Below are positions 52,691 through 62,623 of a DNA stretch of 64,000 bases, one piece after another. The DNA is from Sphingomonadales bacterium. GTDB lineage: Bacteria; Pseudomonadota; Alphaproteobacteria; Sphingomonadales; Sphingomonadaceae. How positions within the stretch are numbered: the first letter of the stretch is position 1; each line of letters begins with the position of its first letter. Location: contig JANXSN010000106.1 of NCBI GenBank assembly GCA_025352685.1, positions 59,730-123,729 on the forward strand, written 5' to 3'. A model generated the notes under the pieces. That model did not search any database, had not been told where the DNA came from, and was given only the letters and a program-made list of their open reading frames with translations. The translations under genes were made by a program, and so were the position numbers.

Positions 52691-53182
52691 ATGGCAGATA
52701 AGCCTAATAACCTGCAGGATTTGTTCCTGAATTCAGTGCGAAAGGCCAAGACACCAGTTACGATGTTTCTGGTGAAGGGCGTCAAGCTTCAGGGTATAAT
52801 CACCTGGTTCGACAATTTTTCCGTTCTGCTTCGCCGCGATGGACAGTCCCAACTGATCTACAAGCACGCGATTTCGACAGTGATGCCGTCAAACCCGCTC
52901 GACTTGGCACCCGTCGCCGCTGCATTTGCGGAGGACAACAAGAAGCCCAAGCAACTGCAGGATATTTTTCTGACTGCAGTGCGCCGCCAGAACAATCCCG
53001 TAACGATGTTTCTCGTGAACGGCGTCATGTTGCAGGGTGAGATTGCCGCCTACGACCTGTTCTGCATGCTACTTCAGCGCGATGGAATGGTGCAGTTAGT
53101 GTACAAGCACGCCGTATCGACCGTGCAGCCGGCGCATCCGTTGAACCTCGCTGAAGAAACCACAGATGAAACCGAGGACTGA
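52691..53182 (+). CDS. hfq: Tandem-domain RNA chaperone Hfq (two complete Hfq domains)
   Basis: Residues 8-70 and 88-151 each carry the full Sm1/Sm2 pattern with 'YKHA'; no stop or frameshift between them; located between ntrX and hflX. Confidence 0.97.
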   Translation: MADKPNNLQDLFLNSVRKAKTPVTMFLVKGVKLQGIITWFDNFSVLLRRDGQSQLIYKHAISTVMPSNPLDLAPVAAAFAEDNKKPKQLQDIFLTAVRRQNNPVTMFLVNGVMLQGEIAAYDLFCMLLQRDGMVQLVYKHAVSTVQPAHPLNLAEETTDETED

Positions 53183-54488
53183 TTTGTCGAGTTTCGCACT
53201 TGAAAGGGAAGAGGGTGTCTCGCGCGGCGCGCGAGCCCTCGTCGTCTATCCCGATCGGCAGGGCCCCCGGTCTGCCACGCGCGATGCCGATTCGCGTCTG
53301 GACGAAGCCACAGGACTCGCCGCAGCGATCGGAATCGATGTTGTTGATCGCGTGTCTGTCAAAGTCCGAGATCCACGTCCTTCGACATTGTTTGGAAGCG
53401 GCCAAGTCGAAACAATTGCAGCGCGGGGACGAGCCGCAGACGCTGAGCTGACCATCGTCGACGGAAAGCTGACGCCTGTCCAGCAGCGCAATCTGGAAAC
53501 CGAGACCAAGACGAAGGTCATTGACCGAACCGGACTGATACTGGAAATTTTCGGCGAGCGCGCGGCCAGTGCGGAAGGGCGTCTGCAAGTCGAGCTCGCT
53601 CACCTCGACTATCAGGCTGGGCGACTTGTTCGCAGCTGGACCCACCTTGAACGCCAGCGCGGCGGCTTCGGGTTTCTGGGCGGCCCCGGCGAAACCCAGA
53701 TCGAGGCCGACCGCCGTCTGATCCGCGACCGGATGGCCAAGTTAAAACGTGAGCTCGATCAGGTTGTCCGAACGCGTGGCCTGCATCGTGATCGACGCCG
53801 GCGAGCGCCTTGGCCGGTTGTTGCGCTCGTCGGCTACACCAACGCGGGCAAATCGACGCTTTTCAACAGGATGACTGGCGCAACAGTCATGGCTGAAGAC
53901 CTGCTGTTTGCGACGCTCGACCCAACGATGCGCGAGGTGTCTCTACCGGGTGTTTCCAAAGCGATTCTCTCCGATACGGTTGGTTTTGTGTCTGATCTGC
54001 CCACGCAACTTGTTGCTGCATTTCGCGCAACGCTCGAAGAAGTGACCTCGGCCGATCTGATCATCCATGTGCGCGACATCGCCCATCCCGACAGTGAAGC
54101 CCAGGCTGCCGACGTTGAGAGCGTTCTGACCGATTTGGGCGTGCTCGGTACCGCAGGTTCCACACCGATGATCGAGGCCTGGAACAAGATCGACCTGTTA
54201 GGCTACGAGGCCCGCGAATTCGTCACCAACGAAGCCGCACGACGCGACGACGTTTTCATGTTGTCTGCCGTGAGTGGGGAAGGGATCGGTATGCTGTCGA
54301 CGAACGCTTCATCGATCCTGACGGCAGCACGCAACCCGCACACCTTGCTGATCCCGGCCAATGACGGCTCGACGCTTGCCTGGCTTCACTCCCATGGCAG
54401 TGTCGAGAGTCAAACCGGGGAGGGCGACGCGCTCCGAGTTGTGGTCCGGCTAACTGCCGCCGATTTCGCTCGTTATTCCGCGCGTTGA
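53166..54488 (+). CDS. hflX: Ribosome-associated GTPase HflX
   Basis: '[21 protein letters not shown]', '[24 protein letters not shown]'. Confidence 0.95.
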   Translation: MKPRTDLSSFALEREEGVSRGARALVVYPDRQGPRSATRDADSRLDEATGLAAAIGIDVVDRVSVKVRDPRPSTLFGSGQVETIAARGRAADAELTIVDGKLTPVQQRNLETETKTKVIDRTGLILEIFGERAASAEGRLQVELAHLDYQAGRLVRSWTHLERQRGGFGFLGGPGETQIEADRRLIRDRMAKLKRELDQVVRTRGLHRDRRRRAPWPVVALVGYTNAGKSTLFNRMTGATVMAEDLLFATLDPTMREVSLPGVSKAILSDTVGFVSDLPTQLVAAFRATLEEVTSADLIIHVRDIAHPDSEAQAADVESVLTDLGVLGTAGSTPMIEAWNKIDLLGYEAREFVTNEAARRDDVFMLSAVSGEGIGMLSTNASSILTAARNPHTLLIPANDGSTLAWLHSHGSVESQTGEGDALRVVVRLTAADFARYSAR

Positions 54489-55225
54489 GCCTCTTTCGCC
54501 ATCTGCCAAAGCTCTTCCTTTTCATCGAGTGACAACGAGGCAAACTCGGGGACCGTTTCGATGGCACGGAACCGCCTTTCGAATTTGGCATTCGCCTCTC
54601 TCAGGGCGACTTCAGGGTCGACGTTAAGGTGCCGGGCGTAATTTACGACGGCGAACAGCAAATCGCCGACCTCGTCGGCGCGTTCAGCATCAGAGGTCGC
54701 GGCTTCGATCTCGCCGATTTCCTCGTCTATCTTTGTTCGCGGACCCGACACGTCGGGCCAATCAAATCCTGCGCGCGCAGCGCGCTTTTGTAGCTTTTCA
54801 GCGCGCATCAGGGCGGGCAGCGCAAGCGCTACGCCGTCCAACGCACTGGTCGCGTCAGGGCGTTCTGACGCCTTGAGCGATTCCCAATCGGGACGAAAAA
54901 TAGCGTCGCCGAACAGATGCGGGTGGCGACGTTCCATCTTATCCGCAATCGCGTCCGCGACATCAGCCACGTTAAACGCGCCAAGCTGTTCAGCGATACG
55001 GCTGTGTAGGATGACTTGAAACAGCAAGTCGCCAAGTTCGTCCTTGATCGCGGCCAGATCGTTGCGCGCGATTGCATCGGCGACTTCATAGGCTTCTTCG
55101 ATTGTATAAGGCGCAATCGTCGCAAACGTCTGGACACGATCCCAATCGCAGCCGATGTCGGGATCGCGCAGTCGCTCGACGAGCGCAACGATGCGATCGA
55201 AGGGCCCTGCCGATTCAACCATCAA
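54473..55225 (-). CDS. mazG: Nucleoside triphosphate pyrophosphohydrolase MazG
   Basis: 'IEEAYEVADAIARNDLAAIKDELGDLLFQVILHSRIAEQ'. Confidence 0.93.
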   Translation of the reverse strand: MMVESAGPFDRIVALVERLRDPDIGCDWDRVQTFATIAPYTIEEAYEVADAIARNDLAAIKDELGDLLFQVILHSRIAEQLGAFNVADVADAIADKMERRHPHLFGDAIFRPDWESLKASERPDATSALDGVALALPALMRAEKLQKRAARAGFDWPDVSGPRTKIDEEIGEIEAATSDAERADEVGDLLFAVVNYARHLNVDPEVALREANAKFERRFRAIETVPEFASLSLDEKEELWQMAKEAQRAE

Positions 55226-55257
55226 TAATCCCGATAATATACATTATGTAAAACATC

Positions 55258-55851
55258 TTATTGTTCGAGAATGAGGGTGCGCCCCTCGACCTTCCAACTT
55301 TTGAGCTCCGACAAAAAGCTCATCCCCAACAGGTTCAGGTCACCCGACGCATCGCTGACTGTCGCACGCGCGTCAGTCTGACGGATTGGTCCGACCGCGA
55401 GCTCGCCGATCCGTATGGGCGACGCCATGATCGTGCCGTTCGCCGTATCGACGGGAATTTGCAGACTTGTCGTCGCATCGATACCGGCCATTCGCGCCGC
55501 GCTCGCCGACAATGCCGTTGTTGTCGCGCCGCTGTCGATCAGGAAATCTACGCGTTGACCGTTGACCGCGCCCACGGCCCAAAAATGGCCATCGCTGCGC
55601 ATAGGGATACGCAGTACATGACCGCTCGCATCAGCCTGCTGCCCTGAAATATCGACCTTGGCCCGGTCCCAGACCGCTCTCGCCTCGCCGCGGAACAGAA
55701 ACAGAACATAGATGCCCGAAAACAGGGCGGTCCAAATCAGCATCATCCGGATTGTTTGGCTGAAGTTAAGCCGCCGTCCCCACAGATTGCTTGCAACCAA
55801 GCCGATCATGAGTCCGGCTGCGACCAATCTCGCGGTCTCGTTGCCGTTCAC
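55258..55851 (-). CDS. Retropepsin-like clan AA aspartic protease, membrane-anchored
   Basis: 'VDFLIDSGATTTALSASAARMAGI' (DSGAT) and N-terminal TM segments. Confidence 0.85.
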   Translation of the reverse strand: MNGNETARLVAAGLMIGLVASNLWGRRLNFSQTIRMMLIWTALFSGIYVLFLFRGEARAVWDRAKVDISGQQADASGHVLRIPMRSDGHFWAVGAVNGQRVDFLIDSGATTTALSASAARMAGIDATTSLQIPVDTANGTIMASPIRIGELAVGPIRQTDARATVSDASGDLNLLGMSFLSELKSWKVEGRTLILEQ

Positions 55852-56612
55852 AGCGTCACTGCCATGCCGTCATAACCGGGCTCGACACCCAACGGTAGCT
55901 CCTTGCAAAGACTTCGGTAGTCCATGGATTGGTCCATGTGGGTCAGAACGGCGCGCTTGGGCGCGAGAGTTGCGATCCAATCGAGCGTCTGCTGCAGGTG
56001 CGGGTGGGTCGGATGGGGCGTGCGGCGGATAGCATCGACAATCCAAAGATCGACATGCTCGACCAATGCGGCTGCTTCCTCCGACATCGCGTTGAAATCG
56101 GTAAAGTAACAAATAGACTTGCCACCGGCATCGAACCGCAGTCCCGTACTGGTAATTCGTCCATGCGGAAGATCCACGGCGCGCACCCGTATGCCGCCAA
56201 TGGTGTCGTCGTCGGCCAGCTCGCTTAACGACATGTAAGGCGGATAGCCCTGGTGCCCGGCGAATACGAACTTGAAGCGCAGGTCGAGCTCGGCTCGGGT
56301 ACGCGCCCGAGCAAACCCCGGGATGACCTCCTTCCCGTAAAAATAGAACGGCCGCAGATCGTCGATGCCGTGGCAGTGATCGGCATGTTCATGGGTCCAG
56401 ATCACCGCCGATGGACGGCCGCCGCCTTCGGCCAACAATTGTTCACGCAGATCAGGCGAGCTGTCGACCAGGATACGGGTGCCTTTGTCCTCGACGAGGA
56501 TCGATACACGACGTCGCCAATTGCGCGGTTCATCCGGATCACAATCACCCCAGTTCCCATCCACGCGCGGTACGCCCGACGACGTGCCAGAGCCAAGAAC
56601 AGTGACCTTCAC
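55848..56612 (-). CDS. MBL-fold metallohydrolase (PhnP-like)
   Basis: 'VLGSGTSSGVPRV', 'WTHEHADHCHGIDDLRPF'. Confidence 0.9.
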   Translation of the reverse strand: MKVTVLGSGTSSGVPRVDGNWGDCDPDEPRNWRRRVSILVEDKGTRILVDSSPDLREQLLAEGGGRPSAVIWTHEHADHCHGIDDLRPFYFYGKEVIPGFARARTRAELDLRFKFVFAGHQGYPPYMSLSELADDDTIGGIRVRAVDLPHGRITSTGLRFDAGGKSICYFTDFNAMSEEAAALVEHVDLWIVDAIRRTPHPTHPHLQQTLDWIATLAPKRAVLTHMDQSMDYRSLCKELPLGVEPGYDGMAVTL

Positions 56613-57385
56613 GACATGGCTTTAGTAAACAACCGGTGAAAGTTCGTCGCGGTGGCCGTGCCGAGCGCCTCCACCGAAACGCCGCGCAGCGCGCTCAGAA
56701 ATCGCGCAGTATCGGCGACGAACGCCGGTTCGCCGGTTTTGCCGCGATGGGGAACCGGAGCCAGGAATGGGGCATCGGTTTCAATCAGCAGTCGGTCCTC
56801 GGGAATTGTCGAAGCAACCTCCTGCAAGTGTTTGGCATTCTTGAAGGTTACGATTCCCGAAATCGAAATATAAAACCCCAAATCGAGCGCGATTTGACCA
56901 AAGGAGGCGCTGGCGGTGAAACAATGGATGACGCCAGCAAAGGCCCCCTTCCCCATTTCGTCGGTCAGGATCTCGGCTGTGTCCGCTTCGGCATCGCGAG
57001 TGTGAACGATCAACGGCAGACCAGTCTGGCGGGACGCTGCGATATGGCTGCGAAAGCTCAGCTGCTGCCGGTCCCGATCGCTGTGATCATAATAATAATC
57101 GAGGCCCGTTTCGCCGATGGCGATCACCCGGGGATGGGCCGCACGCGCGATCAGTTTTGCCATATCGACGTCGGGATGGGCGTCGGCCTCGTGTGGATGA
57201 ATGCCGATCGAGGCCCACACATCAGGCTCGCGTTCGGCCGTGGCGACGATCTCGTCCCACTCGCGCTCACGCGTTGAAATATTGAGCATCGTATCCACGC
57301 CCGCCGCGCGTGCGCGTTCGAGCACAGCGGCCTGATCCTCGACCAATCCCTTGTAATTAAGGTGACAATGCGAATCGACGAACAT
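56609..57385 (-). CDS. TatD-family hydrolase
   Basis: 'FVDSHCHLNYKG', 'VIAIGETGLDYYYD', 'LIVHTRDAEADT', 'LIETDAPFLAPVPHRGKTGEP'. Confidence 0.95.
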   Translation of the reverse strand: MFVDSHCHLNYKGLVEDQAAVLERARAAGVDTMLNISTREREWDEIVATAEREPDVWASIGIHPHEADAHPDVDMAKLIARAAHPRVIAIGETGLDYYYDHSDRDRQQLSFRSHIAASRQTGLPLIVHTRDAEADTAEILTDEMGKGAFAGVIHCFTASASFGQIALDLGFYISISGIVTFKNAKHLQEVASTIPEDRLLIETDAPFLAPVPHRGKTGEPAFVADTARFLSALRGVSVEALGTATATNFHRLFTKAMS

Positions 57386-58953
57386 CAGACGAGCAGCTCG
57401 GTAGACAGTTCGAGACGAGGAAATAGCCCCTGGGGAGCCGACAAACGATAATCGCTCGCTGCCAGCGGCGAATACCACTGCAGTCCGATCGCACCAAACG
57501 TCCGCGAGTCCTGCGGCACGCCCATTTGATCGAGTAATTTACCAGCGCTGGCGGGAATGAGCGGTGCGATCCCGACAGCGAGCTGCGCGATGCAGATATA
57601 CAGCGTGGCCAACACCGTTTCCATTCGTTCGGGATTGGTTTTCTTCAGCGCCCAGGGCGCTTGGGCATCGATGTAGGCATTGCATGCAAACACTGCCTGC
57701 AGCCAAGTCTCTGCACCTTGCGAAAGGGCCAAATCGTCATACGCCCGCGGGATGGCCTGCCCGACCGCCCTGCCAACCGACGCCAGCAGCACGTCATCTT
57801 CAGGCGCCTGCCCATGAATGGAGGGCAAACACCCACCATAGTTCTTGACGATCAGGCTAAGCGTGCGCTGCGCCAGATTGCCGAAGCTGTTTGACAATTC
57901 CGCATTGCACCGTGTGACGATGGCTTCCTCGCTCCAGCTACCGTCTTGTCCAAAGCTGACCTCACGCAGGAGGAAATAACGGAATGCGTCAACGCCATAA
58001 CGCTCTGCCAACGCCATGGGGTCGACAACGTTACCAGCCGATTTCGATATCTTCGCACCGTCACGCGCAAGGAGGAAGCCGTGGCCAAAAATTGCCTTAG
58101 GTAGCGCGATCCGCGCCGACATCAGAAATGCAGGCCAATAGACGGCATGGAAACGGACGATATCCTTGCCTATGAGGTGCAAGCTCGCGGGCCAGAACCG
58201 CTGCCATTCCTCTGTGTTGTCTGGGAACCCGATTCCCGAGATGTAGGCGGTGAGTGCGTCAAGCCAGACATACATGACATGGTCATTGCTGCCGGGAACT
58301 TTGACGCCCCAATCGAAGCTGGTCCGCGATACTGACAAATCCCGTAACCCGCCCTCGACGAAGCGTATGACTTCGTTGCGCCGACTGTCGGGTCGGATGA
58401 AGTCAGCCTGGTCTGCGTAGAGCTTGAGCAGTGCATCCTGGTATTTTGACAAGCGGAAGAACCAGGTTTCCTCGACTGTCCATTCGACAGGGGTTCCCTG
58501 CGGCGACAGCTGGTTGCCGCCGGGTCCTTCGACGAGCTCGGTTGCATCATAAAATGCCTCGTCTCGGACTGAGTACCATCCCTCATAACGATCCAGATAT
58601 AAGTCGTCGTTAGATTCAAGGCGCTCCCACAGCGCCTGGCTTGCGCGGTGGTGATCGGGGGCTGTTGTACGAACAAAATGATCAATTGAGATATTGAGTT
58701 TCGCGCACATCTCACGGAAATAACCGGACATTTCATCGGCCAAATCACGCGTATCGCGGTCCTGCCCGCGCGCTGTCTGGACCATCTTCAGGCCATGTTC
58801 GTCGGTACCTGTAAGGAACCGGACCTCGCGCCCCTGCATCCGCTGAAAACGGGCAATCGCGTCCGCTGCGATCGCCTCATACGCATGACCGATATGCGGC
58901 CGGCCATTGGGATAGCTGATCGCAGTCGTAATGTAGAAGGGTTCACGAGACAT
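57385..58953 (-). CDS. metG: Methionyl-tRNA synthetase
   Basis: 'YITTAISYPNGRPHIGHAYEAIAADAIAR', 'KISKSAGNVVDP'. Confidence 0.96.
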   Translation of the reverse strand: MSREPFYITTAISYPNGRPHIGHAYEAIAADAIARFQRMQGREVRFLTGTDEHGLKMVQTARGQDRDTRDLADEMSGYFREMCAKLNISIDHFVRTTAPDHHRASQALWERLESNDDLYLDRYEGWYSVRDEAFYDATELVEGPGGNQLSPQGTPVEWTVEETWFFRLSKYQDALLKLYADQADFIRPDSRRNEVIRFVEGGLRDLSVSRTSFDWGVKVPGSNDHVMYVWLDALTAYISGIGFPDNTEEWQRFWPASLHLIGKDIVRFHAVYWPAFLMSARIALPKAIFGHGFLLARDGAKISKSAGNVVDPMALAERYGVDAFRYFLLREVSFGQDGSWSEEAIVTRCNAELSNSFGNLAQRTLSLIVKNYGGCLPSIHGQAPEDDVLLASVGRAVGQAIPRAYDDLALSQGAETWLQAVFACNAYIDAQAPWALKKTNPERMETVLATLYICIAQLAVGIAPLIPASAGKLLDQMGVPQDSRTFGAIGLQWYSPLAASDYRLSAPQGLFPRLELSTELLV

Positions 58954-58956
58954 GAG

Positions 58957-59979
58957 TCAGGCTTTAGCGGACGCGTCCCTCGGAGCAAGCGTTGCAACGC
59001 GACCGGCGATTTCGAAGACGACGCTTTCGGCAGGCAACGATTGCGGAATGGCCACATCGGCAAGCTGTCGTGCTTTTTCCCACGCTTCGACGGCGACCGC
59101 GAGCGCGGGACCCGATCTTGTGCGCGCCTGCGACGCAATGAACGCGGGCGCGCGCCTGAGGAAGGCTTCGTAGCGCGGCAACGCGGCCTTCAGTGCCAGC
59201 TTCCCGGCGAGGTCAAGGCGCAGCACATTAAACGGGTCGCCGGTGACTGCGATTTCGCGCAGAGCCGCATCGATGCCGGGCACGTCAGTTTCGATAACCG
59301 ACATCGCGGCGCCCGGAGCACCAGCGGCAACCGCAAGCACGACCGCGCGGGTCATATCGTCGAGATGCGGAGCTTGCTCGGCTAGGATTGCCGCCATAAT
59401 GTCGCCATCAAGCCTGGCAAAGGCAAGACTGCGGCATCGCGAACGGATTGTCGGCAACAGCCGTCCTGGAGCGTGGCTCACAAGTAAAAAAATGGTGCTG
59501 GCGGGAGGCTCCTCGAGCATTTTGAGCAACGCGTTTGCAGCCGGTGGTTCGAGGTCATCGGCCGCATCGATGACGATCACGCGACGATCTGCCATCGAGG
59601 GAGCCATCGACAGGATCGGTCCCAACCAGCGGATTTGGTTGATGCGGATGCTACGCGCCCGGGTTTCATCACCCTTCCGGTCGGCGTAGGGGACAAGGTG
59701 TGTGGCATCGGCCCAAATTTCGCGCTCGATCAACTGGTAATCCGGATGGCTGCGCGCGGCGATCAGCTTGGCGGTCGGATGATCCAAATCAACGACAAAG
59801 TCTGTGCTGCTCAATGCGTCTGAGATCGCGTCAGCAAGCAGTTTTGCTGCAACTTCTTTAGCGAAGCTTGCCTTGCCGACTCCGCGCGGCCCGTGGAGAA
59901 GCCAAGCATGGTGCATGCGCCCGTTATCCACAGCAGCGCGGATCGCCTCAAACTGCGAATTATGACCGAGGAGTTTCAA
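58957..59979 (-). CDS. holB: DNA polymerase III delta' subunit
   Basis: 'WLLHGPRGVGKASFAKEVA', 'NALLKMLEEPPASTIFLLVSHAPGRLLPTIRSRC'. Confidence 0.9.
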   Translation of the reverse strand: MKLLGHNSQFEAIRAAVDNGRMHHAWLLHGPRGVGKASFAKEVAAKLLADAISDALSSTDFVVDLDHPTAKLIAARSHPDYQLIEREIWADATHLVPYADRKGDETRARSIRINQIRWLGPILSMAPSMADRRVIVIDAADDLEPPAANALLKMLEEPPASTIFLLVSHAPGRLLPTIRSRCRSLAFARLDGDIMAAILAEQAPHLDDMTRAVVLAVAAGAPGAAMSVIETDVPGIDAALREIAVTGDPFNVLRLDLAGKLALKAALPRYEAFLRRAPAFIASQARTRSGPALAVAVEAWEKARQLADVAIPQSLPAESVVFEIAGRVATLAPRDASAKA

Positions 59980-60605
59980 AGCAGATCAGCCAGATGCACC
60001 ATCAGGCGTTCAGTCACAGCATCGGCGCTACCCTGCGCATCGACCCGACGGAATCGAGCGGGGTCCGCGGCCGCGAGTGCCTCGAACGCTGCGCATAGAC
60101 GAGCGTGGTACTGGTCGCCCTTGGCGCCGAAGCGATCGCAATTTCCTCCATCACGTTCGTTCGCCCGGATAACCGCTTCTGCTTGACCAAGGACGAGCAA
60201 TAGCGTTCGGTCAGGGATTAGCCCGCCACTGCCAAAGCCATGCAACTTGACAATCTCATCGTCGGGGATGCCGCCCGCACCGCCTTGATAGGCGCGTGTT
60301 GAATCGATGAACCGATCGCAAAGCACCCAATCACCGCCGTCGAGCGCAGGGCGAATGACGCGCTCGACGTGATCAGCGCGCGCGGCTGCGAATAACAAGG
60401 CTTCGACGCGAGCGCTCCAACGGTCCGCGCGTCCGTTCATGAGCAATTCGCGGATCGCTTCGGCGCCCGGTGTGCCACCGGGTTCGCGCGTCACGACGAC
60501 CGTCCTTCCCCGCGCGCGCAAGGCTTCGGCAAGCCGCTTTGCCTGCGTCGATTTGCCGACGCCCTCGCCGCCCTCAAGCGTGATGAAGCGCCCGGACAGG
60601 TTCAC
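59976..60605 (-). CDS. tmk: Thymidylate kinase
   Basis: 'RFITLEGGEGVGKSTQAKRLAEAL', 'VVTREPGGTPGAEAIR', 'CDRFIDSTRAYQG'. GTG start inferred. Confidence 0.94.
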   Translation of the reverse strand: MNLSGRFITLEGGEGVGKSTQAKRLAEALRARGRTVVVTREPGGTPGAEAIRELLMNGRADRWSARVEALLFAAARADHVERVIRPALDGGDWVLCDRFIDSTRAYQGGAGGIPDDEIVKLHGFGSGGLIPDRTLLLVLGQAEAVIRANERDGGNCDRFGAKGDQYHARLCAAFEALAAADPARFRRVDAQGSADAVTERLMVHLADLL

Positions 60606-61768
60606 ATCCCAAAAAACGACCAGAGGCCGGCCCACGCGCGGCGGAAGAACCCCGCCTGGCCCACAGCAGTCTCTGCAACGAGGGGCATCACCTGCGGCGG
60701 TGTCGAAGCCGTCTGTACGACGAGATCGGCGATATGCTGTCCTGCCGCAATGGGGGCCTTGATCGGGCCTTCATAGACCACCTTGACCTTTATCCCGTTC
60801 AGGGGACCCGCCGGCATTGTAACGGCAAGATTGCGTGGTGCGACCAAGCCAACGGTGGTCGCATCTCCTAATTGCACCTCAGCGGTTTCAACCTTTTGCC
60901 CCTTAGCCAGCAACGATTTGGTCGACCAGGCCCTAAAACCCCATTCGATGAACTTAACCGATTCTTCGATGCGCTGGTTGAAACTCCCCAGCCCCGCGAC
61001 GACCATCACAAGACGCCGGCCGCCCTGCTCTGCTGACCCCGTGAAGCCGTAACCGGCTTCATCGGTGTGGCCAGTCTTAAGCCCATCGGCGCCCGCAACC
61101 CGCCCAAGCAAGGGATCGCGGTTCGCCTGGGTAATGTCGCTTCCCGACCCCAAAGTCTTACCCCACGTAAACGATGGTAGCGAATAATATTTCTTGTACA
61201 GCCTAGGATGTTCTTCAATTGTTGCGGCCGCGAGCTTGGCAAGATCACGCGCAGTCACATAGGTTATACCCCCGTCGGGCCAGCCGTTCGAATTGCCGAA
61301 TTGACTGTTGGCAAGCCCAAGCTTCTTTGCTGCATCATTCATTCGCGCAGCGAAAGCAGCCTCGGTGCCTGAGATCCCTTCGGCAAGCACTACACACGCA
61401 TCATTGCCCGATAGCGTCACGATACCCTTCAGGAGATTGTCGACACTGACGCTCTCTCCCGATGATAGAAACATCGTCGAACCTGCTACCGGCCCATGCC
61501 ATTTCGACCACGTCTCTGGACGGACAGTAAACTTCTGATCGAGTTTCAACTCACCCTTTTTTATCATGTCGAACGCGACATACACGGTCATCATCTTGGC
61601 CATGGACGCCGGCGGCATACGGCGGTCAGCATCTTTGGAATAGAGCACCGCTTCAGACGACAGGTCGACCAGATAGGCGACGGGCGCCGCAGTTTCGAAC
61701 GGCGGTGCTGCAGCCGTTACGGGAACGCCAGCAAAGAGGGTGGCAATGAGCGGCAAGGCAAGCTTCAC
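60602..61768 (-). CDS. D-alanyl-D-alanine carboxypeptidase (penicillin-binding protein 5/6-type)
   Basis: Signal peptide; SxxK 'PPASMAKMMTVYVAFD'; SxN 'LSGNDACVVLAE'; KTG 'GLKTGHTDEAGYGFTGSA'. Confidence 0.94.
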   Translation of the reverse strand: MKLALPLIATLFAGVPVTAAAPPFETAAPVAYLVDLSSEAVLYSKDADRRMPPASMAKMMTVYVAFDMIKKGELKLDQKFTVRPETWSKWHGPVAGSTMFLSSGESVSVDNLLKGIVTLSGNDACVVLAEGISGTEAAFAARMNDAAKKLGLANSQFGNSNGWPDGGITYVTARDLAKLAAATIEEHPRLYKKYYSLPSFTWGKTLGSGSDITQANRDPLLGRVAGADGLKTGHTDEAGYGFTGSAEQGGRRLVMVVAGLGSFNQRIEESVKFIEWGFRAWSTKSLLAKGQKVETAEVQLGDATTVGLVAPRNLAVTMPAGPLNGIKVKVVYEGPIKAPIAAGQHIADLVVQTASTPPQVMPLVAETAVGQAGFFRRAWAGLWSFFGM

Positions 61769-61783
61769 ATCGGCTCCGTTCAG

Positions 61784-62623
61784 TCAGCGGGTAATTACGA
61801 CGTCCGGATAGCCCCTTGCGGCGAGAGGTGCCAGTGCAGCCATAGCTTTGCGTGCAGATTCATACGGACCGAGCCGGACCCGCCACGTACCGGCGATCGA
61901 AGAAATCTCGGCGTCGAGGTGTTCGGCCAAACTCCGCGCACGGTACTTGCTCAAAAAGCTGGCGATTTGAAGGTAGAACGGCCCTGGTTCGCTGATTTCA
62001 CGTGCCGCTGTCCCCTGAGACGACGATTGACGCGACGATGACTTCCAGTCATCCCGGTCACGCAGTCGTTCCAGCGTCGCATAGTAAGGAGAACGGCGCA
62101 GCGCTACGGCTTCCCCGCGACTCAAGACGTGCTTTTCAGCATCTGTGGGTTCGACGCGGCGGACACGAACTTGTCGCGCGCCATGGCCAGTCATACCCAA
62201 TTGTCGCGCGGCGCCGAGCGACAGGTCAATAATTCGGTTTGAGTGGAAGGGCCCCCGGTCATTGATGCGCACCAAAATCGTCCGACCCGTGTCAAGCGAG
62301 GTCACCTCGACATACGAGCGCAACGGCAGCGTGCGGTGGGCTGCGCTGATCCCGTTGGGTTCGAAGCGTTCACCGGTGGCAGTTGGGCTTCCCCGCAATT
62401 CCTCACCGTACCAACTGGCTGCACCGGTCTCGTCGAACTCTCGCGTGTCGTTCAGCGTATGGCGAGCGCGCCCGACGCTATAGTTTGGGCCAACCGTCAC
62501 GGTGCTGTTGTGTACGGACGACCAGACCTCTGGGCGTAGTCCAACATCTGCGCGCGGCGGAGGGAGCGCTGTGCAACTGGCGAATAAAACGCCTGCAGCT
62601 AGAAGCTCAACCGGCAACTGCAT
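61784..62623 (-). CDS. rlpA: Septal ring lytic transglycosylase RlpA family protein with SPOR domain
   Basis: 'GAASWYGEELRGSPTATGERFEPNGISAAHRTLPL', 'VRINDRGPFHSNRIIDLSLGAARQLGM'; C-terminal SPOR-like repeat. Confidence 0.92.
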   Translation of the reverse strand: MQLPVELLAAGVLFASCTALPPPRADVGLRPEVWSSVHNSTVTVGPNYSVGRARHTLNDTREFDETGAASWYGEELRGSPTATGERFEPNGISAAHRTLPLRSYVEVTSLDTGRTILVRINDRGPFHSNRIIDLSLGAARQLGMTGHGARQVRVRRVEPTDAEKHVLSRGEAVALRRSPYYATLERLRDRDDWKSSSRQSSSQGTAAREISEPGPFYLQIASFLSKYRARSLAEHLDAEISSIAGTWRVRLGPYESARKAMAALAPLAARGYPDVVITR

